From positions 1 through 64,000 of the forward strand of contig NTXX01000028.1 in assembly GCA_002559145.1 (NCBI GenBank): a DNA stretch of 64,000 nucleotides. Reading direction: 5' to 3'. Positions 43,829 to 52,993 of the stretch are shown here, piece after piece. This DNA comes from Bacillus sp. AFS006103. GTDB taxonomy: Bacteria; Bacillota; Bacilli; Bacillales; Cytobacillaceae. Each line of letters begins with the position of its first letter. Within the stretch, counting starts at the first letter, position 1. The notes under the pieces are model-generated. The model did no database searches. It saw only the letters and a list, made by a program, of their open reading frames with translations, and was not told the DNA's origin. The translations under genes and the position numbers were made by a program.

Positions 43829-43870
43829 CTGTATTCCTAATTTTTTCAATAGGGATACAGCTTTTTTTCT
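43829..43870 (+). terminator. Terminator
   Basis: GCTGTATTCCTA pairs with TAGGGATACAGC (one mismatch) and is followed by seven T. Confidence 0.75.
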
Positions 43871-43967
43871 ATTAAAATAAAGGGAAAATCAACCATAATA
43901 GAGAATCTATTAAACAAAATTATATATTACTAATAAAGGGAACATGAATAATAGTGGAGGTCAGTGT

Positions 43968-44756
43968 ATGGAAAAGGAAAAAATCAAATACGATGAACCT
44001 AACTTAATTCTTGTCAACGGTATAGGGAAGAATAAAGAGGAAATATGCAAGGCATATATTGAACTGTTCCAAAGCGGTTACACTTTAACAGCTGAAAAAA
44101 TTGCTGATTATCTGCGTTGTAGTTATCAGCATGTGATTGAGACAATTGTGCCAAAGGTTAAACATATTCGTATAACTGAAATGGCAAAGATGCTGCTCCT
44201 AAAGCATTTTGAAGGTGAAGAGTATGCTTCGTTATTTTATAAAAGAATCTTATTTCATGAAAATGACTTTAAACGATATATTATGAAGAATGCTGAAAAC
44301 ATTATCTCTTACAAAAAATTTTTTGAACGTGATTTTGAACCAGTAGTAATTGAGCAAATCAAAGCTAAGCTCTTAGTATCTAATGCAAAGACAACAGGTA
44401 AGCATTTAACTCTTGAATCTTATATGCAACGGGTGTTGAACTCCTTTTTATGGAGAAATTTTAAAAATGAGCCGATCATAATTAAAACCCTGGAGGATTC
44501 CCCAACTACCTTATATAGTCAAAGAGATTTAATGGAGATTTTTCGAGTGAATTTTAAAGCGGAGTTTTATCGCAAGCTGGAATCGCTGGGGATTAATAAA
44601 ATGAAATTGGGCAATATGGTCCGCTATCGTAAAGAAGAAGTAGAAGAAGAGTTTCTTGCGAAAATGTATATTACTGCTTTCCAAAGATTATACAAATTGT
44701 CAGATGGCCGATACATAGAGGCTATTCAGGAAAGAGCATTAGAGCTTTTAGGGTAA
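43968..44756 (+). CDS. Putative DNA-binding protein with two helix-turn-helix-like segments
   Basis: 262 residues from ATG 43968, with GGAGG 8 bases upstream. Residues 30-65 read LTAEKIADYLRCSYQHVIET, a helix-turn-helix pattern. Residues 180-225, SQRDLMEIFRVNFKAEFYRK then LGINKMKLGNMVRYRKEE, resemble an excisionase-type winged helix. The middle is helical and basic. No family is recognised. Two DNA-binding ends suggest a replication, partition or transcription regulator of the element. It is monocistronic. Confidence 0.55.
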   Translation: MEKEKIKYDEPNLILVNGIGKNKEEICKAYIELFQSGYTLTAEKIADYLRCSYQHVIETIVPKVKHIRITEMAKMLLLKHFEGEEYASLFYKRILFHENDFKRYIMKNAENIISYKKFFERDFEPVVIEQIKAKLLVSNAKTTGKHLTLESYMQRVLNSFLWRNFKNEPIIIKTLEDSPTTLYSQRDLMEIFRVNFKAEFYRKLESLGINKMKLGNMVRYRKEEVEEEFLAKMYITAFQRLYKLSDGRYIEAIQERALELLG

Positions 44757-45548
44757 ATAATAGGATACAAGATAATAAAGGTAACTTATTTTAAATATAG
44801 TGTTTCTTTACACCACGCGCTAATTTCTAAATTGAAACTCTTAAATGCTTAAAATGTGTTCACTATGGAAGTATGTCTGTTAAGCGAAATGGTAAATATC
44901 GTTCCCCTCAACGCTATCTTTGAGGGGATGTGGGAAATCTTTCAATGATATGACAGGCAGCCCATTGCTCACCCTGCAATAGAATAGAAAAATGGAAGCC
45001 CTCCAAATTTTTGAGGGCTTTTTCTAAGGGCGTAATTCTGGATGTGCTTTATATTTAAACACTTTTAAGTTGCAGATGCAATTAAAGAGGGAGAAGAAAG
45101 AATAACTCTTGAATACACTATAAAATCTGGAAGAGATTTTAAAACTGACTATGTCATGGAGAGAGTCAACCTGGACAATGGACGATAGGTTTTTCCTTAT
45201 AACACGCAAAAAAAACCAGCAATTATGCTGGATTTTTTTTGTGCGACAGGCAGTTGTACCTTGGTGCAGAACTACTGCACTGAATGAGTTGGATAACTAG
45301 TTCAGTAAAAAACCTAACTTTAATTCCATAAATTTTAAAATTTTAAAATAAATTTAGGGTTATTATAATTCCAAATGTGTACGATATCAAATAGCATTAA
45401 AGAAACACGAGTTGTGAATTTCAACCTAAAAAGTCGAATTCCTGTACACTAAGGAACCGACTTTTTTAGATTGAATTGTCAACAAAAGCTACCCTGTCAC
45501 TAGGCCTGTAAGGTGAGCAAATAAAAGGAATCAAATATATTAAATGGT
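44757..45548. other. Non-coding stretch with terminators and a gene relic
   Basis: Hairpins with T-runs stand at 44904-44927 (CCCCTCAA/TTGAGGGG), 44998-45024 (GCCCTC/GAGGGC then TTTTT) and 45216-45240 (CCAGC/GCTGG then eight T). Between them, 45070-45186 reads forward as EGEERITLEYTIKSGRDFKT and then YVMERVNLDNGR to a stop, with no start codon: the tail of a lost gene. AAGTCG and CGACTT near 45428-45467 form another terminator-like hairpin. Confidence 0.5.
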
Positions 45549-46553
45549 TTAATAATTGAACTTTATAACTCTAAAATCATAGCTAGAAGCACTAATATCA
45601 GTTAATGCTTTATGAAGATGATTATTTGTATGACCAGAATAGTATACTACACCGTTAGAAACATAGTTAACTATTACCGTATGATACCATTTTCCAGTGG
45701 ATTGATTTTTAATTTGGATAATATCTCCCGGTTTAACATAAGACGCAATACCAGTATGACCTGTGAAAACTTTATAACTATGCCCTCTATGTCCTACCCA
45801 ATAAGAGTAAAAATCACCTACTACTGTCCATGAAGTTGACCATCCTCTACTGTTATAAGGTAAGGTTTTATTATACCAATCTGTAGTTGTAGTATGATAA
45901 CCAGGTGAACTAGTAGTGCCGTCCATTGGCAACCCTGCATACCAAACAATTTGAGAAGCATAGTTGGTACAATCGTTTGGCATTTCTCCGAATGATGAAT
46001 TGATTGAATTCCAATAAGTGTTCATATATGACTGAGCTTTTGAACCACTGAAGCTATAGGTGGAAGTACTAAGTGAAGTTGACAACTCTACAGCAGAAAC
46101 AGATTGTTGTTCTTTAACAGAATTATCTAGTAAGTAATTTGCCATATTAGAATAAGTTCTTACTTCCTGAATTGTTTGTGCTTTTAATGAGTCACTTAAT
46201 ATATAAGGTACTGGTTCAGCATTCGGATCAATGGTGCTTATATATATATCATAATTATCTAAGTAAATACTTGCATAAGCTCGTATTAAATCCTGTTCTA
46301 TTTCGTCTGCTAATTGGAGTTCAACTGCTGATGTCAAAAATTGAATATATTCATTTGAGCCTACTGGATAATCTAATCCATTGTTATGTAGATAATCAAC
46401 AGTATGTTGCTCAGCTTCACCAACTGTGAAACTATCAATGCTAGTTGTTATAATAGTAGGCGTAGTGGATTCTGCAAATGATACCCCCGATACTGAAAAG
46501 CTTAGAATGACTGCAAGTAATGCCGATGTTAAGATTTTTACCATTTTCCCCAT
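45549..46553 (-). CDS. Secreted amidase-domain (Amidase_6-like) protein
   Basis: 334 residues from ATG 46553, with GGAG upstream. The signal peptide is KILTSALLAVILSFSVSGVSFA. Residues 30-150 are an acidic helical region. The C-terminal domain (about 165-334) has NDCTNYASQIVWYAGLPM, with the putative catalytic Cys, then KPGDIIQIKN and WYHTVIVNY, with the His. This is the CHAP/NlpC-like cysteine peptidase arrangement of Amidase_6. It probably acts on cell-wall peptide or secreted substrates. Confidence 0.8.
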   Translation of the reverse strand: MGKMVKILTSALLAVILSFSVSGVSFAESTTPTIITTSIDSFTVGEAEQHTVDYLHNNGLDYPVGSNEYIQFLTSAVELQLADEIEQDLIRAYASIYLDNYDIYISTIDPNAEPVPYILSDSLKAQTIQEVRTYSNMANYLLDNSVKEQQSVSAVELSTSLSTSTYSFSGSKAQSYMNTYWNSINSSFGEMPNDCTNYASQIVWYAGLPMDGTTSSPGYHTTTTDWYNKTLPYNSRGWSTSWTVVGDFYSYWVGHRGHSYKVFTGHTGIASYVKPGDIIQIKNQSTGKWYHTVIVNYVSNGVVYYSGHTNNHLHKALTDISASSYDFRVIKFNY

Positions 46554-46675
46554 GATTTTTCTCCAACTCCCAAATTGTAAAATTTTTCATTTCTACTAAA
46601 TAATACCATAAAAAATAAAAAATGTAATAATTTCAAATATTTTGTTATAATAGATAAAGAAAGGATGGGATAAAA

Positions 46676-47143
46676 ATGGTTAAGAAAAGAAAGAAAAATA
46701 TTTATTTAATAATTGCTATTGTTATTATTTTGCTTTCATCAATAGTTGGATGGAAATTTTATGATGGAAACCAATGGAAGAACCCAAGATGGGAAGGGAA
46801 AAGTAGTGAAGGTAATTGGAAAGCAGTTTTGTCAAAGGATAAGAATTCTAATTCAGACAAGTTTTTTGGAATGCTTTACTGGACAGGAAATAAAAAGGAT
46901 GAAAAAAAAATATATATAACACTTTCTCAATTTTATATAAATGATAAATATGTTGCAGGGGATCGAGCTGAAAGAGTAAGCAAAAAAGAGCAGATTGTAA
47001 CGGATAAAGATAATAGGGGATTTGTTGATTGGGAACAGCTAGAAAATATAAAAGATAATAAATTAGTTGTTTATTTACATTGGAAACAAGATAACCAATT
47101 ACATAAAACAAAAATTCAATTAAAAAAGGTAACAGACCATTAA
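46676..47143 (+). CDS. Membrane-anchored extracytoplasmic protein of unknown function
   Basis: 155 residues from ATG 46676, with AAAGGATGGGA upstream. One N-terminal span (KKNIYLIIAIVIILLSSIVG) follows a basic start. The outside part is tryptophan-rich and beta-like (NQWKNPRWEGKSSEGNWKAV, then LYWTGNKKDEKKIYITL). I recognise no family. It is divergent from the amidase-like gene and may share its control region at 46560-46670. Confidence 0.6.
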   Translation: MVKKRKKNIYLIIAIVIILLSSIVGWKFYDGNQWKNPRWEGKSSEGNWKAVLSKDKNSNSDKFFGMLYWTGNKKDEKKIYITLSQFYINDKYVAGDRAERVSKKEQIVTDKDNRGFVDWEQLENIKDNKLVVYLHWKQDNQLHKTKIQLKKVTDH

Positions 47144-47202
47144 ATTAACCATTTTGCATTTATGAAGTGCTGAAATTAAAACAGTAAGACCCTAAGCATC
47201 CT

Positions 47203-47227
47203 TAAGCCGTTCTCTTTTGGAGTACCC
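47203..47227 (+). repeat. 25-bp inverted repeat, left copy
   Basis: TAAGCCGTTCTCTTTTGGAG followed by TACCC. The exact reverse complement is at 49518-49542. The sequence AAGCATCCTTA adjoins it here and the right copy in the same orientation. Confidence 0.8.
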
Positions 47228-47647
47228 GCAGCTATAAAAACACATATAAAAACAGCTAAAATAGCAGAGTAATTCGTATAAGAATTCGCTCTTTTTTTTT
47301 GTTGATATAATTGGGTTTATGACAATTTTCATACAAAATTTACTTTATAAACCGCAGGTGAATTAGCACGAGCATAATAAAAATTATGCTTATGCTATTT
47401 CCAGTGCCAATAGGCTTGCTAATTGATAACTAAAAAAACGACAGTTACCCTGTCGTCATTAAAACTTCTTATTGAACATAAGGACCCTATAGTTCAACAA
47501 GCTGTTTCTCTTTTTTATTTGTATTCATCTAGGATTGCAATAAACCACTTTATGATTAGGTGTTCCACTGAATAAATTTACTCCTCAGATTAACAATAAC
47601 CCTAGTGTTATCATTTAACACTAAACTTCAATGTGGAGGGATATACT
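47228..47647. other. Stretch without a gene
   Basis: A hairpin ACGACAG/CTGTCGT near 47438-47455 is the only structure I see. The rest is AT-rich. Confidence 0.4.
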
Positions 47648-47767
47648 TTGAATATTCTTTTTAGCTTATTATCGACCATAATTATTTTGGGTATTAGAGC
47701 AGGATTCTTAATTAGTAGTATAACTTCCAGATTAACATCTTTGTTAAGAATGCCATCTTTAACTTAG
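47648..47767 (+). CDS. Small hydrophobic peptide
   Basis: 39 residues from TTG 47648, with GGAGGGA 7-8 bases upstream. It has a single span (LFSLLSTIIILGIRAGFLIS) and a short basic tail. Such peptides are common on Bacillus elements and often act as type I toxins, but no family assignment is possible. Confidence 0.4.
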   Translation: MNILFSLLSTIIILGIRAGFLISSITSRLTSLLRMPSLT

Positions 47768-47950
47768 GCAATGAGTATTCCACAAGTATCGTCTATTTCG
47801 CATTGTTGTAAGAAAAAGGTGAGCATGTATTATGCTTACCTTTTTTAGTGATTTCGTTATTTCCTAAAGAGTGTTTTTCCTCTTCGTAACAATCAAAAAA
47901 AATTTCATACCTCTTGATGAATTGGTAAATAATATCATAGAGGTGACGGA

Positions 47951-48955
47951 ATGGAAAAGGATAAATTAAAACTCACATCTTCCGAAATAGGAACTTTATG
48001 GGGAGAGTATGTAAATGGAACAGCCGTTGATATTGTAAATAGATATATGGTCTCTATTATTGAGGATGAGCAAATTAAAGCTATTTTTGAGGATGCTATC
48101 AAGACATTCGAAAAGCAAAAACAACAAATCGTTACTTTTATGGAGAACGATGGGTTTCCCGTTCCAATTGGTTTTACAGAATTCGACCTCTTCAAAGGTA
48201 AACCGAGGTTGTTCACAGATATATTTTGCCTGAATTATTTACACATCATGACATTACATGGTTTGCTAGGACACTCCACTTCATTGGGCGTTTCTGTCAG
48301 AGAGGACTTAAGATTTTTTTACGACTCTTGTGATAATGATGGGAAAAGGATGTATCATCAAACAATTGATTTATTGCTTGAAAAAGGAAGTTTTCAGAGA
48401 GACCCTTTATTTTATCCAGGTAAAAACCCTGAAAATATTTCCAGCCAAGATTTCACAGATGGATTTTTCGGAAAGGGTAGAACGTTAGCAGCGACAGAAA
48501 TCATAAGTATTTCTTTCAATCTTAAAAAAAGTATTATGGCAAAAACTCTTTCAATCGCATTCAGTCAAGTCGCACAATCAAAAGAAGTAAGGAAATTTTT
48601 AGAGGATGCCGAAAAAGCGGCTGACAAACAAATAAAAAGTTTTTCAAAAATTATGCAAACGGATAATTTACCCGTTCCTAAGTCGTGGGAAGCTGAAGTT
48701 ACAACCTCAACAGACTCCCCTTTTTCCGATAAGTTAATGTTGTATCATACTGGTTTCTTATTCCAAGCTGCACAAGCGTATCACGGGGTAGGTTTAGCAT
48801 CCGCAATGCGAGCAGACCTTGTAGCCACTTACGAAAGCACCATTCTACAAAATCTTATTGTAACGAAGAAATGGTTTAATATTATGGTGCAAAATAAATG
48901 GTTAGAACAGCCTCCACTTGCTCCTAATAGAAAAGAAATTGCAAAAGAAAAATAA
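47951..48955 (+). CDS. DUF3231 protein
   Basis: 334 residues from ATG 47951, with GAGGTGA upstream. Two tandem homologous halves (about 5-165 and 175-325) each begin with L(T/A)xxEI and carry helices with DNLPVP/NDGFPVP-type turns. This is the four-helix-bundle, ferritin-like layout of DUF3231, found almost only in spore-forming Bacillaceae. The function is unproven; spore-coat-like and nutrient-related roles have been proposed for relatives. The gene lies inside the 25-base inverted repeats. Confidence 0.85.
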   Translation: MEKDKLKLTSSEIGTLWGEYVNGTAVDIVNRYMVSIIEDEQIKAIFEDAIKTFEKQKQQIVTFMENDGFPVPIGFTEFDLFKGKPRLFTDIFCLNYLHIMTLHGLLGHSTSLGVSVREDLRFFYDSCDNDGKRMYHQTIDLLLEKGSFQRDPLFYPGKNPENISSQDFTDGFFGKGRTLAATEIISISFNLKKSIMAKTLSIAFSQVAQSKEVRKFLEDAEKAADKQIKSFSKIMQTDNLPVPKSWEAEVTTSTDSPFSDKLMLYHTGFLFQAAQAYHGVGLASAMRADLVATYESTILQNLIVTKKWFNIMVQNKWLEQPPLAPNRKEIAKEK

Positions 48956-48984
48956 TAAGAACTCTGTTTATAGGATATGTATAA

Positions 48985-49440
48985 GTGAATAGGAGTCCAT
49001 TTGAAAAACTAATGTGGAGCATTGCACTTCCTGGGTTTGGGCAGTATTTAAACGGAAAGTATTTTAAAGGCACTGTTCTATTGATACTTGAATTTCTGAT
49101 TAATGTACAAGCTAATTTTAATCAGGTCATACTTCTAAGTTTTCATGGAGAAATTGGAGATGCCATAAAACATGCTGAATATCAGTGGTTGATGTTTTAT
49201 CCTTGTTTGTACTTTTTCTCTATGTGGGACGCAGTGAAAGATGCAGGCGGAGGGAAAGACCCTTATTCTTTTCTTCCGTATGTGTTTGCTGCATTTTTTG
49301 TAACTGTTGGATTGATTTTTTCCTCGAACTTAATGATATTTGGAGTATTATTGGGTCCTGTTTGGCTCCCAATATTGTTTGTTTTTCCTGGAATAATAAT
49401 TGGGTTTATTACTAGAGAAATCATAAAAAACATTCCTTAA
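48985..49440 (+). CDS. Four-span membrane protein of unknown function
   Basis: 151 residues from GTG 48985, with AGGAT 9 bases upstream. It opens SPFEKLMWSIALPGFGQYLN then GKYFKGTVLLI, the glycine-rich LPGxGQxYxGKxxKG motif of small TM2-like membrane proteins, and has three further spans. It begins 29 bases after DUF3231 and ends before a strong terminator, so the two form an operon within the inverted repeats. Confidence 0.65.
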   Translation: MNRSPFEKLMWSIALPGFGQYLNGKYFKGTVLLILEFLINVQANFNQVILLSFHGEIGDAIKHAEYQWLMFYPCLYFFSMWDAVKDAGGGKDPYSFLPYVFAAFFVTVGLIFSSNLMIFGVLLGPVWLPILFVFPGIIIGFITREIIKNIP

Positions 49441-49446
49441 AATACT

Positions 49447-49487
49447 AAAAGCAGTGCGATTTCAGTTGCGAAATCCACTGCTTTTAT
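49447..49487 (+). terminator. Terminator of the DUF3231 operon
   Basis: AAAGCAGTG and GATTTC pair with GAAATC and CACTGCTTT with one bulge, then TTAT. Confidence 0.75.
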
Positions 49488-49517
49488 ACTTGTTTTTATA
49501 TCTGCTTTTCCCTATGT

Positions 49518-49542
49518 GGGTACTCCAAAAGAGAACGGCTTA
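49518..49542 (-). repeat. 25-bp inverted repeat, right copy
   Basis: GGGTACTCCAAAAGAGAACG followed by GCTTA. Just after it AAGCATCC-TTAGG-GTGCTT with T6 forms a terminator-like hairpin (49544-49566). Confidence 0.8.
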
Positions 49543-49785
49543 TAAGCATCCTTAGGGTGCTTTTTTATTTTCACCTCCTCTCTTCTTTTTTGCTATAACT
49601 CTATATAGGGGTACCACCAAATTCTGTCCTAACGACAATTGACTAGGAAAATAGAAATCTGATTTAATGTAGTAAAGGAACCTTTAAAATTAATAGTTTA
49701 TGTTTTTAGTCCAGTGGCCATTCCAATAATCTGTGGAGTCATCGCTATACTTATTAGTGCAATAATTCTACTGGAGGTGTTGCCA

Positions 49786-49890
49786 ATGGAAACTAATAAA
49801 TATTTTCTTGCAGGTAAAACTATATCAACAGGTATAATGATTAACTTTGCTAGTGACTTAATCAAGATTGTGGTACTAGCACTGGCTTAA
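49786..49890 (+). CDS. Small membrane peptide, possibly the end of a longer frame
   Basis: 34 residues from ATG 49786, with GGAGGTG 6-7 bases upstream. The frame is open further left (to about 49670), with another hydrophobic span (IPIICGVIAILISAIILLEV) but no good start there. So either a short peptide or a 5'-damaged two-span protein is present. Confidence 0.35.
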   Translation: METNKYFLAGKTISTGIMINFASDLIKIVVLALA

Positions 49891-49999
49891 GAACATAAAA
49901 GTAAAAGACACTTCTCAAGGGGGAGTGTCTTTTTATCACTAACAACAATTCGTATAATGCTAATTTTACGCAAAATATACAATAAGATTAAATGTTTGG

Positions 50000-50005
50000 T
50001 ATAAT
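50000..50005 (+). promoter_or_regulatory. Extended -10 promoter of the RelA/SpoT-domain gene
   Basis: TGG-TATAAT lies 35 bases before ATG 50040. The -35 region is weak, which fits an extended -10 promoter. Confidence 0.5.
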
Positions 50006-50039
50006 ATTCCTACACCATAATTTTTAGGAGATGAAATCC

Positions 50040-51134
50040 ATGGAATTATCTCAGGAACAATTTTTCAAAAGTTATAACATTAGCAAATCTGATTTTGATG
50101 CGGCAGAAATAAATTGGGAGTCCCTATTAGACATATATAAAGAATACTCCTCATATAAAGAAACGTTAAAGCCCACAGCAGAGTATATATCAAATATGTT
50201 ACGTACACACCCGGAAGCTCATTCAGTTAGATCGAGAGTTAAAGACCCAGAACATCTAATTGATAAAATTATTAGAAAGATAATTAGAGAAAAGAAAAAT
50301 AAACCTGATTATACAGTTGACATTAATAATTACAAAAACGAAATTACTGATTTAATTGGGATTCGAGTTCTTCATCTTTATAAGGATCAGGCCGTTTCCA
50401 TTGATAAATTTATCAGGGAGCTATGGAATTTAAAAGAAAAGTGTACGATTAATTACCGTGAAGGTGATTACGCCAAAGAGGAAGAACACAAAGACAATGA
50501 ATTATTTAACTTCAAAGTACATCCTGCTGGTTATCGTTCATGGCATTATCTAATTAGCACTAAAGCAACAAAACATCTACATATTGCAGAAATACAGGTA
50601 AGAACAATCTTTGAAGAAGGTTGGAGCGAAATCGATCACCAACTCAGATATCCTAACGATACAAATAACGCGCAGCTTACTAAGCAATTATTAGTATTAA
50701 ATAGAATTGCCGGTAGTGCTGACGAAATGGCAACGTCAATTAGAGAATTAAAGCTTAACACAGGGAAATTAGAAGCTGAAAATCTCAAAAAACAAAATGC
50801 AATTGATGAATTAAAAACGCAGCTTGAAGAGGTACTAAAAGATTATAAGGTTGAAAAAGCTGATAAAGAAAAACTTCAATCTAAAGTTCAAAAACTGGAA
50901 AGCTCACTTACATTTACAATTCCTAGTAAACAACAGCAAGAGTTCATGGTTATTGGTAGTGGGAAAATTAGAAATGGCTTAAACTTAAACTTATTTGCTG
51001 GTCCAGGGCCATTAGTAGTTGAACATGATAAAAATGGTATATTTGATACAAAGAAATATTTAGAGGGCTATACACACCCTGCTCTTAAAAAGGATGATAC
51101 TCCCCCCTCTATTTCAATTAAAAACAGAAAATAA
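50040..51134 (+). CDS. RelA/SpoT-domain nucleotide pyrophosphotransferase-like protein
   Basis: 364 residues from ATG 50040, with AGGAG 9 bases upstream (ATG 50031 abuts it). The synthetase domain spans about 55-220: SVRSRVKDPEHLIDKIIRK, ITDLIGIRVL, then GYRSWHYLI and EIQVRTIFEEGWSEIDHQLR. No hydrolase domain precedes it, so it is a small alarmone-synthetase type. A coiled coil (about 225-300) and a polar tail follow. Small synthetases on mobile elements include toxins and phage-triggered enzymes. The two genes after it (DUF6037, HNH) make a defence role plausible. Confidence 0.8.
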   Translation: MELSQEQFFKSYNISKSDFDAAEINWESLLDIYKEYSSYKETLKPTAEYISNMLRTHPEAHSVRSRVKDPEHLIDKIIRKIIREKKNKPDYTVDINNYKNEITDLIGIRVLHLYKDQAVSIDKFIRELWNLKEKCTINYREGDYAKEEEHKDNELFNFKVHPAGYRSWHYLISTKATKHLHIAEIQVRTIFEEGWSEIDHQLRYPNDTNNAQLTKQLLVLNRIAGSADEMATSIRELKLNTGKLEAENLKKQNAIDELKTQLEEVLKDYKVEKADKEKLQSKVQKLESSLTFTIPSKQQQEFMVIGSGKIRNGLNLNLFAGPGPLVVEHDKNGIFDTKKYLEGYTHPALKKDDTPPSISIKNRK

Positions 51135-51209
51135 TGATTAATATGGATACTTTGCTTAAAGCACAAAAAGAGAAAGTAACATAGGGATATTAGTTTGTGG
51201 GGAGGCATT

Positions 51210-51779
51210 ATGAAATTAAATGGTTTAAAAGAATTATATCAATGTATGAAGCAACAAAAGATAGAACGCTATAAATTCGATTTTATTTACCAATCTGTAC
51301 AGTTTGATGTTCTGTACTTTATCGATGAAATTCCCAATATACTTGCTTTTGGAATTAAGCAGCATAACTACTATTTTGAAATTCCTGTTGGTAAAGATTT
51401 TGAGATAACAGCCTACTTAAATGAGTACCATAAGTTTTGCAAAATTATGGGCTTTGAATATAACCCAGATAGTCATTATAAACCTGCTTACTTTTTCGAA
51501 GAGTTTAATAAAAATATCCCTAAGATAGCCTTACCCACCAATGTTCCAAAGCCTAGCCAAGTAGCAATATATCGAGATAAAGTTGAGGAAGCAGCTAAAA
51601 TCTATTTTGTTAAATGGCGAGATAATAGTAAAGTTGGACATAAAGTAAGCACCGAAAATCTTGAAAAGACAAGGTTGTTACTCTCTTATAAAGCGTATCG
51701 TATGTGTAAAGAAAAAAACATTAGTAGCTGCTGGAGTGCTAATCCTGAAGACGAAAATCCATTTAAACACCCTAATTAA
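51210..51779 (+). CDS. DUF6037-like protein
   Basis: 189 residues from ATG 51210, with GGGGAGG upstream. It opens MKLNGLKELYQCMKQQKIER and continues YKFDFIYQSVQFDVLYFI, LAFGIKQHNYYFEI, and ends CKEKNISSCW, which I recall as the DUF6037 pattern. It is soluble. The charged, conserved D-V-L-x-F-I-D-E strand pair could be a nuclease-like core, but this is a guess. It begins 75 bases after the RelA/SpoT-domain gene and probably shares its transcript. Confidence 0.65.
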   Translation: MKLNGLKELYQCMKQQKIERYKFDFIYQSVQFDVLYFIDEIPNILAFGIKQHNYYFEIPVGKDFEITAYLNEYHKFCKIMGFEYNPDSHYKPAYFFEEFNKNIPKIALPTNVPKPSQVAIYRDKVEEAAKIYFVKWRDNSKVGHKVSTENLEKTRLLLSYKAYRMCKEKNISSCWSANPEDENPFKHPN

Positions 51780-51861
51780 ATTTTTTGGTGAAACCTTTGG
51801 TCACTATTTAATTAAATAAGCTAAAAAGCAAATTTAAGATGTTTCTAAACGGCCAGAATTA

Positions 51862-51972
51862 ATGAATAGAGCACAAATAACAAGCCAATTTTCAAATGTA
51901 TCTTATCCGATATTTCTTAAGCTTGGTCTTATAAAAACAAAAGGAAAACTAAATATGGAGGAAAGAATATGA
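51862..51972 (+). CDS. Short helix-turn-helix-like peptide coupled to the HNH gene
   Basis: 36 residues from ATG 51862, no strong binding site. NRAQITSQFSNVSYPIFLKL reads like a helix-turn-helix, and the stop overlaps the HNH start (ATGA). The frame is open upstream to about 51830. It could be the end of a lost regulator gene or a leader peptide for coupling. Confidence 0.3.
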   Translation: MNRAQITSQFSNVSYPIFLKLGLIKTKGKLNMEERI

Positions 51973-52985
51973 ATCAAGAGCATCACATTCCATTTTCAAA
52001 TATGAAATGTGATTATAAACATTGCTTTTTGTGTGGCGCACCACTAACAGAAGAAAATTCTTCGGATGAGCATGTGATACCCTCATGGTTGCAAAAAAAA
52101 CATGACTTATGGAATCAACAATTAAGATTAATGAATCATACATATATATCATACAGGTACCTTAAGATTCCTTGCTGTAAACCATGCAACAATACTTTTT
52201 TAAGTGAAATTGAAAATGAAATTAAAAATGCGTCGGTTTCTTTTGAAGAGTTTAATAAGCTTGATAGAATAACCATTTTCAAATGGTTATTGAAAATATA
52301 TTACGGATTGCTATTTAAAGACATGTCCTTAATTGCTGATAGGAAAAATCTAAATCGAGGGACAATAGTAAGTAAGGAATTACTAAAAAAATATAAGATG
52401 ATCCACGAATTTTTGCAGTCTACACGTATTACTATGCACTTTCATAAGGAACCATTTTCCTTATTTATTTTCAAATTACATTTAAGCCCATATAATGATT
52501 CAAGATTTGATTTTCATTATACAGATGACCAACAACGAACTCAGTTAGCCATTCAAATTGGAGAAATTGGAATTATTCTTTGTATTGGGGAAGATGGGAT
52601 AATTTCGGAGTTGATGAGTGAAGAAATTATTCCATTTCAGCAACACACCCTGCATCCAATTCAATTTTCAGAATTAATAGCTAAGGTATTTTATAATAGA
52701 GCTAGGTTAATAACTCCGCCATCTTATTTATTAGTAAATGGTAAAGGGACAAGCGAAATTATTTCTCACCTTAATTCATTTAGAGGTGAATATTTTACTG
52801 AATTTAAGTTAAAAGAATTTGCAATGTTCTTTTCACACCAATTACAAAAGTTTAGAATAAGTTTTGATGATATCTATTTTAAGGAATCTGACCTCGTTTC
52901 CAGTTACTTGTATAATCAAGAAAATGAACTTTATTTATTGGATAAATTTGGGATTACTCTAAAGGATAAAATTAATCAACATTAA
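51969..52985 (+). CDS. HNH endonuclease
   Basis: 338 residues from ATG 51969, with GGAGGAAAG upstream. The HNH module is N-terminal (residues 19-75): CFLCGAPLTEENSSDEHVIP with the catalytic-type D-E-H, then CCKPCN. The zinc knuckles are intact. The large C-terminal part (80-338) is helical to mixed, with no motif I know, and probably recognises the target. This form occurs in defence islands. The preceding RelA/SpoT and DUF6037 genes point the same way. Confidence 0.8.
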   Translation: MNQEHHIPFSNMKCDYKHCFLCGAPLTEENSSDEHVIPSWLQKKHDLWNQQLRLMNHTYISYRYLKIPCCKPCNNTFLSEIENEIKNASVSFEEFNKLDRITIFKWLLKIYYGLLFKDMSLIADRKNLNRGTIVSKELLKKYKMIHEFLQSTRITMHFHKEPFSLFIFKLHLSPYNDSRFDFHYTDDQQRTQLAIQIGEIGIILCIGEDGIISELMSEEIIPFQQHTLHPIQFSELIAKVFYNRARLITPPSYLLVNGKGTSEIISHLNSFRGEYFTEFKLKEFAMFFSHQLQKFRISFDDIYFKESDLVSSYLYNQENELYLLDKFGITLKDKINQH

Positions 52986-52993
52986 TACTATTA

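Noticed and set aside
45070..45186. Short forward frame with charged beta-like sequence
   Set aside because: It has no start codon or binding site; mentioned only as a probable gene tail.
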